Part shown: positions 7,936 through 16,740 of the stretch, one piece after another
Numbering within the stretch: the stretch's first letter is position 1
How the letters are laid out: every line of letters begins with the position of its first letter
NCBI GenBank assembly: GCA_023487645.1
Contig: JAMDBX010000071.1
Location: 1-27,558, forward strand
Source: Patescibacteria group bacterium
Lineage (GTDB): Bacteria; Patescibacteria; Microgenomatia; Daviesbacterales; UBA10151
Direction of reading: 5' to 3'
Length of the DNA stretch: 27,558 nt
Program-made: the position numbers and the translations under genes
The notes under the pieces: generated by a model
The model's input: the letters and a program-made list of their open reading frames with translations, nothing else
Database searches by the model: none
What the model was told of the DNA's origin: nothing

Positions 7936-9003
7936 TTAAGCTTGGAGTTTGATTGCCGGAGCAAGGGGGAGAGATACTTTTTCTTGAAGTATTTTACGGT
8001 AAACTTCCTCATAACCGTCAGCCATTTTTTGGGCACTAAAGTTTTTCAAAGCATAGCGGCGGCAGGAGGTGCGTTTTATTTTGTGAATATTGGTAATAGC
8101 CTCAATCATCTCTTCGGTATCGGAAACAATGAAACCGGTTTTTTCGTGGGCAACAACTTCTTTGACTGAGCCTTTATCAAAACCTACAACCGGACAACCA
8201 CAGGCCATAGCTTCAATCATAGTTAAACCAAAGGGTTCTTTCCAGGTAATTGGATGTAAAAAACACATCGCCCGGCTCATTAAGAGGTTGCGCTCTTTTT
8301 CGTCAACTTCACCAACCCAGCGGATGGTTTCTGACAGTTTTGGACCGACGTATTCATTAAAATAAGGCACATCAACACTGTCGAGTTTGGCGGCAATGAT
8401 AAGCGATAGATTTAAAAATTGGGCTATCTCGATAGCATTGTGGACACCCTTTTCCATTGATATGCGGCCGACAAAAAGCAGGTAGCCATCATGATCAGGG
8501 GAAAACGGATAGTCTTCCATGTTTAGACCGTTGTAGACGCAACCGATATGGTTAAGGTTGGGGGCGGATTTGGCTTGGGAGTTAGAAATACTCACAAAAT
8601 AAGGATTTTTTAAAACCTCAAAAATACGTTTATTTTCCGTATTAAAAGCTCCGTGGAGGGTCATTACCACCGGGGTTTGGGAGATGTTGGCTGCCGATAA
8701 ACTTAAATGGCCGCTGTGGTCGTGGATAATATCAAATTCTTTTTGTTTGGAATAAGCCAGTCCGATATTGAGCATGGTGAACATATTCGGTCCATAGATA
8801 TCATTGATTTTAGCTTCCCGCAGTGCCCGGGGATAAACAGAAACGAGTTTTGCAGAAGTTATCGAATCTCCGCTAGCAAATAAAGTAACTTCATGTCCTC
8901 GTTTAACCAACTCTTCTGTTAAAGCATAGACTACCCTCTCGGTTCCGCCATATTTTTTGGGCGGTACACGCTCGATTATTGGTGCAATTTGGGCAATTTT
9001 CAT
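7936..9003 (-). CDS. GT4-family glycosyltransferase
   Basis: 355 residues with a GT-B fold of the GT4 type (retaining, nucleotide-sugar dependent). The N-terminal half begins MKIAQIAPIIERVPPKKYGG, with the acceptor-side glycine loop GGTERVV. The C-terminal half has FVGRISMEKG (Arg180, Lys185, which contact the donor diphosphate in this family) and the EX7E pair EPFGLTMIE (Glu256, Glu264), followed by ACGCPVVGFDKG. It is probably a cytoplasmic or membrane-associated enzyme making a surface glycan or glycolipid. Donor and acceptor are unknown. The start has an AAAG-type Shine-Dalgarno. The neighbouring mutase could supply its sugar donor pathway. Confidence 0.88.
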   Translation of the reverse strand: MKIAQIAPIIERVPPKKYGGTERVVYALTEELVKRGHEVTLFASGDSITSAKLVSVYPRALREAKINDIYGPNMFTMLNIGLAYSKQKEFDIIHDHSGHLSLSAANISQTPVVMTLHGAFNTENKRIFEVLKNPYFVSISNSQAKSAPNLNHIGCVYNGLNMEDYPFSPDHDGYLLFVGRISMEKGVHNAIEIAQFLNLSLIIAAKLDSVDVPYFNEYVGPKLSETIRWVGEVDEKERNLLMSRAMCFLHPITWKEPFGLTMIEAMACGCPVVGFDKGSVKEVVAHEKTGFIVSDTEEMIEAITNIHKIKRTSCRRYALKNFSAQKMADGYEEVYRKILQEKVSLPLAPAIKLQA

Positions 9004-9106
9004 TTTTCTTTAAAGGTTTTTAGGGCTCTAATGAAGTTTTTGAAATTAATCATTTAATACATAATAAAAAATAAACTAAAGATCTAAGATAAAGAGGTGT
9101 AAGAAT

Positions 9107-9676
9107 TTAGTTAGAATCTAATAAATCTCTGATAACTTCAAAGTCTTTTTCAAGTACTTTTTTGATTTGATTATTTCTTAAGGCTGCAGCCGGATGATAC
9201 ATAGGCACAACAAAAATGTTTTGACCCTGCCAGTTGATCTTTTGGGATTGCCCATGGATTTGGGAGATTTTGGCCTCCGGAAAAAATTTATTCAGGGAAA
9301 ATCTGCCCAGAGTGACAATAATTTGGGGGCAGATGATTTGGATTTCAGCATCAACATAGGGGGCAAAGGCGGCAATCTCTTCCGGCTTCGGGTCACGATT
9401 TTGGGGAGGACGAAAACGGACAACACTGGAGATATACACGTCTTCCCTTTTAAGCCCGATACTTTCCAACAGTTTCCCCAGAAGTTTTCCGGCCGGGCCT
9501 ACGAATGGTCGGCCAGTTTCGTCTTCCTTGGCTCCGGGAGCCTCTCCTAAAAAGTAAACCTTTGTCTCGGGATTGCCTTCTCCAAACACTAGCCGGGTAG
9601 CTTGGTTTCTTAAAGGAAGGGTTTGGTCTTCCTCCATCTTTTTTTTGAGCTGCTCCAATTTTTTTATTTTGTTCAT
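9107..9676 (-). CDS. Family-4-like uracil-DNA glycosylase lacking Fe-S cysteines
   Basis: 189 residues. It has the motifs of family 4 uracil-DNA glycosylases: VFGEGNP (30-36), motif A GEAPGAKEDETGRPFVGPAG (44-63), the VRFRPPQNRDPKPEEI region (86-101), VTLGRFS and motif B HPAAALRN (161-168). These enzymes excise uracil from DNA. Family members normally hold a 4Fe-4S cluster with two Cys near the N-terminus and two around KCRPP...ACRPYL. Here the equivalent positions read about Asp17, Leu20, Phe88 and Phe104. The only Cys (116) is elsewhere, so no cluster can form by the usual ligands. The ATG overlaps the tsaC stop (ATGA), implying coupling. Activity on uracil is inferred from the retained motifs. 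Confidence 0.88.
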   Translation of the reverse strand: MNKIKKLEQLKKKMEEDQTLPLRNQATRLVFGEGNPETKVYFLGEAPGAKEDETGRPFVGPAGKLLGKLLESIGLKREDVYISSVVRFRPPQNRDPKPEEIAAFAPYVDAEIQIICPQIIVTLGRFSLNKFFPEAKISQIHGQSQKINWQGQNIFVVPMYHPAAALRNNQIKKVLEKDFEVIRDLLDSN

Positions 9677-10245
9677 TTTAATTTGTAAACCCCTTGTCTT
9701 AGGGTAGTAATTTTACCGTTATCAACTTTGATTAAGGTAGAGGGTTGGGATAAAAGTTTGCCTCCGTCAAGATAAAAATCTACCTTCTCTCCAAAATACT
9801 GCTTAGTTTCTTCTAAAGTTTGGACCGGGGGTCTGTTCTCAGGATTAGCACTCGGGGCAACCAAAGGCCCTGTTTTTTTAAGTAATTGTAGTAGGTTGGG
9901 TTTGTTAGGTATTCTAAACGCTAAGGTTTTTGTTCCCCGGTGAAGATAAAAAAAATTTTCACTGGGGCAGGGGAGTATAATACTTATGGGATTTGGCCAA
10001 ATATCTTCCAGAAAGGCCTTTATTTTATCTGAAAGTTGGATTTGAAATATATTTAAATCACCAAGGGATGATATTAAAATAATTAAAGGTTTGTTTTTAG
10101 TTCTACCCTTTATATTATAAATTTTTTCTACCACTTCTTTATTTAAAGCACTACCAACTATCCCATAAAGGGTATCAGTGGGTAAAACCCCAATCTTACC
10201 TTCTTTTAAAAATCTTATAATTTTAAGATTCACAAGCTTTTGCAA
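9673..10245 (-). CDS. tsaC: L-threonylcarbamoyladenylate synthase (YrdC/Sua5 domain)
   Basis: 190 residues, a single YrdC domain without the C-terminal Sua5 domain, hence TsaC-type. It makes threonylcarbamoyl-AMP from Thr, bicarbonate and ATP for t6A37 in ANN-decoding tRNAs. Visible motifs: VLPTDTLYG (20-28), KGRTKNKPL (46-54), FRIPNKP and SANPENRPP with the ligand-binding Ser-x-Asn. The start is uncertain. TTG 10245 gives MQKLVNLK, while GTG 10233 gives a shorter form. Both overlap the PAP2 gene (23 or 11 nt), and neither has a clear Shine-Dalgarno. It is coupled to the glycosylase downstream. Confidence 0.9.
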   Translation of the reverse strand: MQKLVNLKIIRFLKEGKIGVLPTDTLYGIVGSALNKEVVEKIYNIKGRTKNKPLIILISSLGDLNIFQIQLSDKIKAFLEDIWPNPISIILPCPSENFFYLHRGTKTLAFRIPNKPNLLQLLKKTGPLVAPSANPENRPPVQTLEETKQYFGEKVDFYLDGGKLLSQPSTLIKVDNGKITTLRQGVYKLK

Positions 10246-11128
10246 AATATTTTCCTAAAATTTTCTTTTGTAATTTTTGCCAATTTATTCGATGTAGTAC
10301 TTCAGTAGAAAGTAGGTAGAAAAAGAGTGTGTAAGTTATTCCCGAAACAACGTCTACAAAATAATGTTCTCCCATATAGATAACAGCCAGCCAAACGGCC
10401 AAGACATAGGGAAAGAAAAGTAAAGCTTTGGTTTTAAAAAACCGCCAGGCAAAAAGGAAGACTAAAAAGGGATAGGATGCGTGCATTGAAGGGAAAGCAG
10501 CAATGGGGTTAGGGTTGAGATTTTGGTAAACTGTAGCCAGATCTATCTTGTGTGCAAAGACCCCTAAGGTAGTACTCATCACCTTGTGAACTCCTGGTAA
10601 ATATCCGTTTTCGGCAGCCATCCATGGTGGAGCTGTAGGAAATATCATATAGGTAATCCAAGCAGCATAAGACAAAAGCGAAATACCGGTGACAAATTCA
10701 CGAAAATGTTTTTTATTATCCGTCCAAAGCAAAAAGGCAAAACATACAGGCAGGGCAAAGTGGAGAAAATATAGTAAAGTACCTAGAAAATCATACCACG
10801 AAGGACTTTCCGGGTTAAAAAACCTTTGCTGCAGGGTAACCGTGGGAATAAACCCAAAAAATTTTTGGTCTAGCGGGATTTGAAAATAACTGACATCGAG
10901 GATTAAACTTTTAACAAATACCCTTAGGAAATCATAAGAGATTAAGATAAACAAAAAAGGAGACCAATCCAGAACAAAGTTTCGGGCCCTTTTAACTAAA
11001 AGGCTTCCCAGCAGCAACACTAAAATATAGCGGGCGGGAGCAAAGCCTTGTCCTTGGCTGATCATTAAAATAGTCATCACTGTGATATAAGTGAAAAAAA
11101 GAGAAAAGGTAAATAATCGATGCTTCAT
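10223..11128 (-). CDS. PAP2-superfamily membrane phosphatase/transferase
   Basis: 301 residues with about six to seven membrane helices. The acid-phosphatase-like active site shows as FPSMHASYP (PSMH at 213-216) and GEHYFVDVVSG (His255, Asp259). The separated PSMH and HYxxD arrangement, with long loops, resembles the PAP2_3/inositol phosphorylceramide synthase-like branch more than undecaprenyl pyrophosphatase BacA or PgpB. The substrate is probably a lipid phosphate or phosphoglycolipid at the membrane; the specific one is unknown. An AGGATC Shine-Dalgarno precedes the ATG. Its 3' end overlaps tsaC. Confidence 0.82.
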   Translation of the reverse strand: MKHRLFTFSLFFTYITVMTILMISQGQGFAPARYILVLLLGSLLVKRARNFVLDWSPFLFILISYDFLRVFVKSLILDVSYFQIPLDQKFFGFIPTVTLQQRFFNPESPSWYDFLGTLLYFLHFALPVCFAFLLWTDNKKHFREFVTGISLLSYAAWITYMIFPTAPPWMAAENGYLPGVHKVMSTTLGVFAHKIDLATVYQNLNPNPIAAFPSMHASYPFLVFLFAWRFFKTKALLFFPYVLAVWLAVIYMGEHYFVDVVSGITYTLFFYLLSTEVLHRINWQKLQKKILGKYFAKACES

Positions 11129-11205
11129 TTTAGATCCTGGTGGTCAAATAAGTTTTGATAGAGTTGATCATTATTCTAACATGGATGAAGACAGAAAAGA
11201 ACTGT

Positions 11206-11796
11206 TTAGCCGTTAATTTTACCAAGTTCTTCAATTTTTTCCAGAAGCTCCTCAGTTTCAAATTTGGATAAATCAATCCCTTCTGTGGTTGCAGTAATCA
11301 GGCCTTGGATGATTTTGCGTCCCCTTGTTGCAGCCTCTTTTTTGAGATTTTTAATAACTATTGGTGTATCCTTATAACGGTTGTCGGTAATGGTTAAAGT
11401 ACCACTAAAGGGTGTAACATCTGCTGTAACATCACTGACCTCTTTGATGGGGATATCGTAAATTTGTTCGGAGCCAAAAAATTCCCTGATAATAATGGTG
11501 ATTTTTTTAGGATAGATAATAATTTCATCAGGAAAAAGATCAAAAGGGAAACGGGAAGTGGTTTGAAAAAGCACCCGAGAAGAAGCACGGATTAATTCAT
11601 CTAATTTTTTAGCGTTTTCGCTTGGGGGTTCTTTAGGGGTTTTGTTCTGAGAACGCGTTTGTTTGGGAACAAAGGTGATGTTTCCTGATTGTATCATGAT
11701 AGTTCTCCCGAGCTTGGTATCGTATGACCATGATGTAAGAATCAAGCCAAATAAGGGTAAGTAAAGGATAAGAATTTTTTGGTGTTTCCATACCAT
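11206..11796 (-). CDS. Unrecognised membrane-anchored protein, possible PH-like domain
   Basis: 196 residues. It has one N-terminal membrane segment (about residues 8-24), a polar linker (about 35-65), then a beta-rich stretch about 80-155. That stretch has the feel of a bacterial PH-like domain: FPDEIIIYPKKITIIIREF, IYDIPIKEVSDVTAD, GTLTITDN, PIVIKNLKKEAATRGRKII. A helical tail ends it (LSKFETEELLEKIEELG). The fold guess rests on pattern only. It is transcribed divergently from ppsA across 42 nt and heads the leftward cluster. Function is unknown. Confidence 0.55.
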   Translation of the reverse strand: MVWKHQKILILYLPLFGLILTSWSYDTKLGRTIMIQSGNITFVPKQTRSQNKTPKEPPSENAKKLDELIRASSRVLFQTTSRFPFDLFPDEIIIYPKKITIIIREFFGSEQIYDIPIKEVSDVTADVTPFSGTLTITDNRYKDTPIVIKNLKKEAATRGRKIIQGLITATTEGIDLSKFETEELLEKIEELGKING

Positions 11797-11838
11797 AATT
11801 TTAGTGTTACTATCAATTGAGGGGTAAATTTAAAAATT

Positions 11839-14229
11839 ATGGATAAAGTTTTTACAAAAAAGCTTGAGGAAGTAGGAATTGAAGATGTTCCCGAGGTTGG
11901 CGGCAAAAATGCATCTTTAGGGGAGATGATTCAAAACCTGACACCTAAAGGGGTAAATGTCCCTGGAGGTTATGTAGTTACAGCTGCTGCGTACCGTTAT
12001 TTTTTACATGAGACAGGCCTACAGGATTTTATCAGAAAAAATCTTGAAGGATTAAACACTAAAAATTTGCATGAGTTGTCGGAACGGGCAAAGACTGTCA
12101 GGGACCAGATTAAAAAGACACAATTTCCTACTGACTTACAGGAGTCTATAATTGCCGTGCATAAAGAGGCGGAGAAAAAGTACGGTAGAGGCGCGGATTT
12201 TGCCGTCCGATCTTCGGCCACAGCAGAAGATTTGCCTGATGCTTCCTTTGCCGGGGAACATGAAACTTATCTTAATATCCGGGGTGTGGATAATGTTTTA
12301 AAGGCCGTGCGGGAAGCGATGGCCTCTTTGTTTACTGACCGGGCGATATCCTACCGGGTGGATAAAGGTTTTGATCATTTTAAAGTTGCCCTGTCAGTTG
12401 GGATCCAGAAGATGGTTCGTTCAGACCTGGGTTGTTCCGGAGTAATGTTTACTTTGGATACGGAAAGCGGGTTTAAAGATATTGTCTTGATTAATGGTTC
12501 TTGGGGATTAGGAGAGATGATCGTCCAGGGTGAGGTCACGCCGGATGAATTTTTAATCTTTAAAAAAACGCTGGGAAAAGAAAAGTTTAAGCCGATTATC
12601 AATAAAAAACTGGGGGTAAAAAACCAGAAGATGGTTTATTCCGATAAAACTCCGACCAAAATTATTGCCACCAGTGAAAAAGAAAGGCAGTCTTTAGTAC
12701 TTTCCGATGAAGAAATTTTAAAACTCGCCTCTTGGGGGGTAGAGATTGAAAATCACTATACCAAAAAACACGGTAAATGGACTCCCATGGATACCGAATG
12801 GGCTAAGGATGGAAAAAGCGGGGAACTTTATATAGTCCAAGCCCGGCCGGAAACAATCCATTCAACCCAAGATTTTTCCAAAATTGAGGAATATGTACGT
12901 TTGGAAGATGGCAAAGAGATTGTACGTGGTGCTTCGGTCGGCTCTAAGATTGCCACGGGCACGTCACGGGTAATTTTAGATGCTGCAGAAATTGGCCAAT
13001 TTAAAAAAGGGGAAATTCTAGTAACAACCATGACTGATCCGGACTGGGAACCGATTATGAAGATTGCTTCGGCTATTGTAACCGACCAGGGAGGCAGGAC
13101 TTCCCATGCCGCTATTGTTTCCCGGGAGTTAGGAATTCCCTGTATTGTAGGTAGTATCGAGGCCACGGAAAAGATTAAGACTGGAGACAGGATTACTGTT
13201 GATACCACAGGATCTGAAGGAATAGTTTTTGAGGGTAATTTAAAATTTAAGATTGATTATCATGACATTGCTAAATTTCCCCATCCTAAAACCAAGATTA
13301 TGATGAATATCGCCACTCCGGATACGGCTTTTGAAAAATCATTTTTGCCCAGTGACGGGGTGGGGCTGGCTCGGGAGGAGTTTATTATCGCCTCTGATAT
13401 CGGTATCCATCCCTTGGCCCTGATAAATTATCATAAACTACCAGATTCTGTAAAAAGAAAGGTTGACCTGGCTACCGAAGGTTATAGTGACAAAATCCAA
13501 TTTTATGTAGACAAATTAGCGTACGGCATCGCCCGTATTGGAGCAGCCTTTTATCCTAAGCCAGTAATCGTCCGATTTTCCGATTTTAAGACCAATGAAT
13601 ACCGTTCTTTGATTGGTGGGGATATTTATGAACCGTCCGAGGAAAACCCGATGATCGGTTGGCGGGGAGCTTCCCGCTATTATCACCCCTCATTTGCCCC
13701 GGCATTTTTATTGGAGCTGGAAGCTATAAAAAAGGTAAGGGAGCAGATGGGTTTAGATAACGTGATGGTCATGGTTCCATTTTGTCGGACTGTGGATGAA
13801 GGTAAAAAAGTCGTCGATTTAATAAAAAAATCAGGACTTTGCCACAGCAGCAGTAATTTAAAAGTCTATGTGATGTGTGAAATACCATCAAATGTTATCT
13901 TGGCCGAAGAATTTTTGCAGGTTTTTGACGGGATGAGTATTGGCAGCAATGATTTAACCCAACTTACCCTAGGTATTGAAAGGGATGGTAATGAACGGGT
14001 CCGGGGTATTAGTAATGAAAAGGATGAGGCTGTTAAAAAGCTTATTGCTCAAGTAATTAAAGCTTGCAAAGCCAAAGGAAAATATGTTGGTATTTGTGGC
14101 CAGGCTCCCTCAGATTATCCTGATTTTGCCCAGTTTTTAGTTGATGCCGGGATTGAAAGTATTTCTTTAAACCCCGACACGGTTATTAAAACAACTTTGA
14201 GAATTTATGAAGAAGAACAAAAACATTGA
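11839..14229 (+). CDS. ppsA: Phosphoenolpyruvate synthase (pyruvate, water dikinase)
   Basis: 796 residues, the full family length. It converts pyruvate plus ATP to PEP, AMP and Pi, and may run in reverse to give ATP. Domain order is normal: N-terminal ATP-grasp (about 15-350; GGKNASLGEM, FAVRSSATAEDLPDASFAGEHET, QEP-like region VQARPET); phosphohistidine domain with GGRTSHAAIVSRELG, phospho-carrier His423; and C-terminal TIM barrel (about 470-790; MVPFCRT, CEIPSNVILAEEF, GSNDLTQLTLG, GICGQAPSD with catalytic Cys753). It is followed after 33 nt by enolase, so the two genes bracket PEP. In reduced-genome cells lacking pyruvate kinase this enzyme may serve glycolytically; whether that applies here cannot be seen. 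Confidence 0.95.
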   Translation: MDKVFTKKLEEVGIEDVPEVGGKNASLGEMIQNLTPKGVNVPGGYVVTAAAYRYFLHETGLQDFIRKNLEGLNTKNLHELSERAKTVRDQIKKTQFPTDLQESIIAVHKEAEKKYGRGADFAVRSSATAEDLPDASFAGEHETYLNIRGVDNVLKAVREAMASLFTDRAISYRVDKGFDHFKVALSVGIQKMVRSDLGCSGVMFTLDTESGFKDIVLINGSWGLGEMIVQGEVTPDEFLIFKKTLGKEKFKPIINKKLGVKNQKMVYSDKTPTKIIATSEKERQSLVLSDEEILKLASWGVEIENHYTKKHGKWTPMDTEWAKDGKSGELYIVQARPETIHSTQDFSKIEEYVRLEDGKEIVRGASVGSKIATGTSRVILDAAEIGQFKKGEILVTTMTDPDWEPIMKIASAIVTDQGGRTSHAAIVSRELGIPCIVGSIEATEKIKTGDRITVDTTGSEGIVFEGNLKFKIDYHDIAKFPHPKTKIMMNIATPDTAFEKSFLPSDGVGLAREEFIIASDIGIHPLALINYHKLPDSVKRKVDLATEGYSDKIQFYVDKLAYGIARIGAAFYPKPVIVRFSDFKTNEYRSLIGGDIYEPSEENPMIGWRGASRYYHPSFAPAFLLELEAIKKVREQMGLDNVMVMVPFCRTVDEGKKVVDLIKKSGLCHSSSNLKVYVMCEIPSNVILAEEFLQVFDGMSIGSNDLTQLTLGIERDGNERVRGISNEKDEAVKKLIAQVIKACKAKGKYVGICGQAPSDYPDFAQFLVDAGIESISLNPDTVIKTTLRIYEEEQKH

Positions 14230-14262
14230 TTTTTTAAATCCTCGTCCCCAAATTTTATAAAA

Positions 14263-15456
14263 ATGGCAAAAATTATAGAAATTAGCCTAAAAACAATCCT
14301 TGATTCCCGGCAGGAGGACACTTTAGAAGTAGAGATGTTTTCAGGTGAGTATCAGGTCCGGGCCTCTGTTCCCTCCGGTAAAAGCAAGGGTTCAAACGAA
14401 GCCTTTGTTATCAAACCGAAGTTGGCTTTGGAAAAATTTGCCCACATTAAACCTTATTTATTGAACCATGAATTTTCTACCCTGGAAGATTTTGACAATT
14501 TATTACTTTCTTTGGATGAAACTTTAAATAAACGTCAACTTGGAGGAAATTTGATTTTGGTTTTAAGCATTGCTTTCACAAAACTTCTAGCCATGGTACA
14601 AAAAAGGGAAATTTTTGAAGTTATTTCGGAGATTGCCGGGACTAAGCCTCAAAAGTTCCCTCTGTGTTTTTTTAATTTAATTGAAGGAGGGGTCCATGCC
14701 AAAAATTCCTTACCTTTTCAGGAGTATTTATTGATTCCCCAGACTGATTCTCCCAAAGAAAGTCTTGATAGGGTATTAAGTTTTATTCAGGTTTTAGGGG
14801 AGAGGGAACATGATGAATTTGGCCGGTTATCTCAAGGAGATGAGGGTGGGTATACGGTTCCTTCTAAGGATCCAAAAGCCGGACTAGATCTTTTAAATGA
14901 GGTCAAAAATGAAACAGGGCAAACTGAAGACCGAATCGGTTTGGATGTCGCTGCTTCCGCCTTTTATCAAAATGGAGTTTACAAACTGGGTAATCAATCG
15001 TTCAATCGAAGTGAGCTGTTAAATTTTTACCAAGACCTTGAGAATCAATTTACCCTATTTTCAATTGAAGATCCTTTTGATGAAAAAGATTATAAAGGAT
15101 TTGCCAAAATTAAGGCCCAGTTGGGGGAGAAAGTTTGGATAATCGGTGATGACTTGACTACTACCAATTCGATACAAATTAAAAGGACTCAGGAGAAGGA
15201 TTGTATAAATGCTGTCATTATTAAGCCCAACCAGATCGGTTCGGTTTCGGAAACTATCCGGGCTGCCACCTTAGCCCAAAGTTATGGCTGGAAAATAGTT
15301 GTTTCCCATCGTAGCGGGGAAACAATGGATACCTTTATTGCCGATTTGGCTTATGGTTTAGGAGCGGATGGGTTTAAATCAGGTTGTCCGCTGCAAAAAG
15401 AAAGGTTGGTTAAATACCAAAGACTAATAGAAATAGCAGACACCCTTTCTAAATAA
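14263..15456 (+). CDS. eno: Divergent, shortened enolase
   Basis: 397 residues against about 430 for standard enolase (2-phosphoglycerate to PEP). Catalytic positions are kept by eye alignment with E. coli: SGKSKGS flexible loop (38-44), GGVHA His145, QEY Glu154, GDEGGY Glu194, Mg ligands Asp228, Glu269 and Asp296, base Lys321 (IKPNQIGS), SHRSGET Arg350/Ser351 and Lys372 in FKSG. Two N-terminal segments differ: DSRGNPT is DSRQEDT, and the DGDKSRFLGKGV-like loop is largely deleted. The protein ends directly after ADTLSK without the usual tail. It lies 33 nt after ppsA and converges on the bactofilin-like gene with 4 bp between. Activity is expected but unproven. Confidence 0.85.
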   Translation: MAKIIEISLKTILDSRQEDTLEVEMFSGEYQVRASVPSGKSKGSNEAFVIKPKLALEKFAHIKPYLLNHEFSTLEDFDNLLLSLDETLNKRQLGGNLILVLSIAFTKLLAMVQKREIFEVISEIAGTKPQKFPLCFFNLIEGGVHAKNSLPFQEYLLIPQTDSPKESLDRVLSFIQVLGEREHDEFGRLSQGDEGGYTVPSKDPKAGLDLLNEVKNETGQTEDRIGLDVAASAFYQNGVYKLGNQSFNRSELLNFYQDLENQFTLFSIEDPFDEKDYKGFAKIKAQLGEKVWIIGDDLTTTNSIQIKRTQEKDCINAVIIKPNQIGSVSETIRAATLAQSYGWKIVVSHRSGETMDTFIADLAYGLGADGFKSGCPLQKERLVKYQRLIEIADTLSK

Positions 15457-15460
15457 ACAA

Positions 15461-16609
15461 TCATTTGGATTTTTGGGGAATAGCTTGAGAGAAAATATTT
15501 CTTTGCAAAAATAGGGCTCCAAGTCCAAGAAAAGTAAATACTAAACTGGTTATTATTCCAATAACCGGTATAAGGGTTAAAATGGCATAAATAACCAGTC
15601 CCAAGACAAGTGCCCAATAAGGGGAAATTTGTTGTTGAAATGCTCCCAGGATTTTTTGTCCAATTACCAAAGAAACAAAAATTTTACTTAAAAATATGGC
15701 AATTAAATAGAAAGCCAAAAGGATTAAGGCCAGGGGGATTGCTAAAATAGTTACCAGCAGTACCAGAACAACTATTGGAGTAATAATGGTAACTAAAATA
15801 CCGATCCCCAAACTTGCCCAAGGTTTTTCTTTGACGGCATCGGATATTTTTCTGGTAAAAATTGGCATAAAATAAAGCATTAACAACCCGACAATCAGAT
15901 AGGAAATAAAATAGACAAGGGTGGCGGCGATTTTAGCCCCTTCAAAAGCTGCGGCTATTCCTTTGGCACCTGCCTGGGTTTGAGGTGGAGGTAGATGTTG
16001 GGTAGTTTTTCCAGCGATTTTAGCTCCCGGCTGAATTTGGGCTGGGGTAGAGCTGAGATAGTCAAAATTTCCGCCGATATCCGCAGTAGAAGTAAGTGTT
16101 ACCGGGCCGTTGGCATTAACATCGCCGCCAATAGAGCTGCTGATAGTAGTCTGTCCGGAGGTAATATTTACTTCTTTTCCGATTGGTCCAGCTATATCCG
16201 CTGATCCGGCAGTAACTGCCGCACTACCGCCAACTTTGGCGGAATTTACAATATTGACTGATCCTGCCGCCACCGATAGATTGCTTTTTCCTGCTAATCC
16301 GATAGTCACCTGACCGCCGACTACCCTCACGTTACCGGTAATGTTGCCGCGGATATCTACCGTGCCTCCGGCAATTAACAAGTCGCCGTTAATTGTGCCT
16401 TCGTTGATGATATTGCCTCCGGCCAAATAAGCATCGCCGTTAACCGTTCCGGCTAGGGTGACGGAATTACCACTGGCAAAATAATCTTTATTAACTACTT
16501 CGTTTTGGGGTAAAACACTGATATTTTGGTTTCCCTGGGCAAAAATATTAGCAGGAAAAAGCAAGGATGTCATTATCAAAAAAGCTGCGATCAAAAAAAT
16601 CCTGGACAT
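15461..16609 (-). CDS. Exported bactofilin-like beta-helix protein with membrane tail
   Basis: 382 residues. Residues 1-25 form a signal peptide, with a likely cut after ANIFA. Residues about 30-205 are short valine/glycine repeats of the polymer-forming (bactofilin/DUF583-like) beta-helix type, such as GTVNGDAYLAGGNIINEGTINGDLLIAGG-style rungs and IRGNITGNVRVVGG. A Pro/Gln linker (about 205-215) leads to four to five membrane helices (about 222-372). Ordinary bactofilins are cytoplasmic filaments; a secretory signal plus a membrane anchor would place the helix outside the membrane. Role is unknown, perhaps envelope organisation. A weak promoter may lie in the 131-nt divergent gap (TTACAT and TATTAT, 19-bp spacer). 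Confidence 0.7.
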   Translation of the reverse strand: MSRIFLIAAFLIMTSLLFPANIFAQGNQNISVLPQNEVVNKDYFASGNSVTLAGTVNGDAYLAGGNIINEGTINGDLLIAGGTVDIRGNITGNVRVVGGQVTIGLAGKSNLSVAAGSVNIVNSAKVGGSAAVTAGSADIAGPIGKEVNITSGQTTISSSIGGDVNANGPVTLTSTADIGGNFDYLSSTPAQIQPGAKIAGKTTQHLPPPQTQAGAKGIAAAFEGAKIAATLVYFISYLIVGLLMLYFMPIFTRKISDAVKEKPWASLGIGILVTIITPIVVLVLLVTILAIPLALILLAFYLIAIFLSKIFVSLVIGQKILGAFQQQISPYWALVLGLVIYAILTLIPVIGIITSLVFTFLGLGALFLQRNIFSQAIPQKSK

Positions 16610-16740
16610 AACTAAATAATATATTTTCTTATCTTAAAATAATAGTTGTTCCAGATAAAAAAAATGTAACTAATTGGTAAGAATAGGAAAAGAATTATGG
16701 AAAATAAGATACAAAAGGAGTAAAATACCCTCTAATAAAT

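Noticed and set aside
16721..16740. AAGGAG at 16715-16720 as Shine-Dalgarno of the orphan gene
   Set aside because: It is 20 nt from the ATG, too far for use; the start codon or initiation mode remains open.
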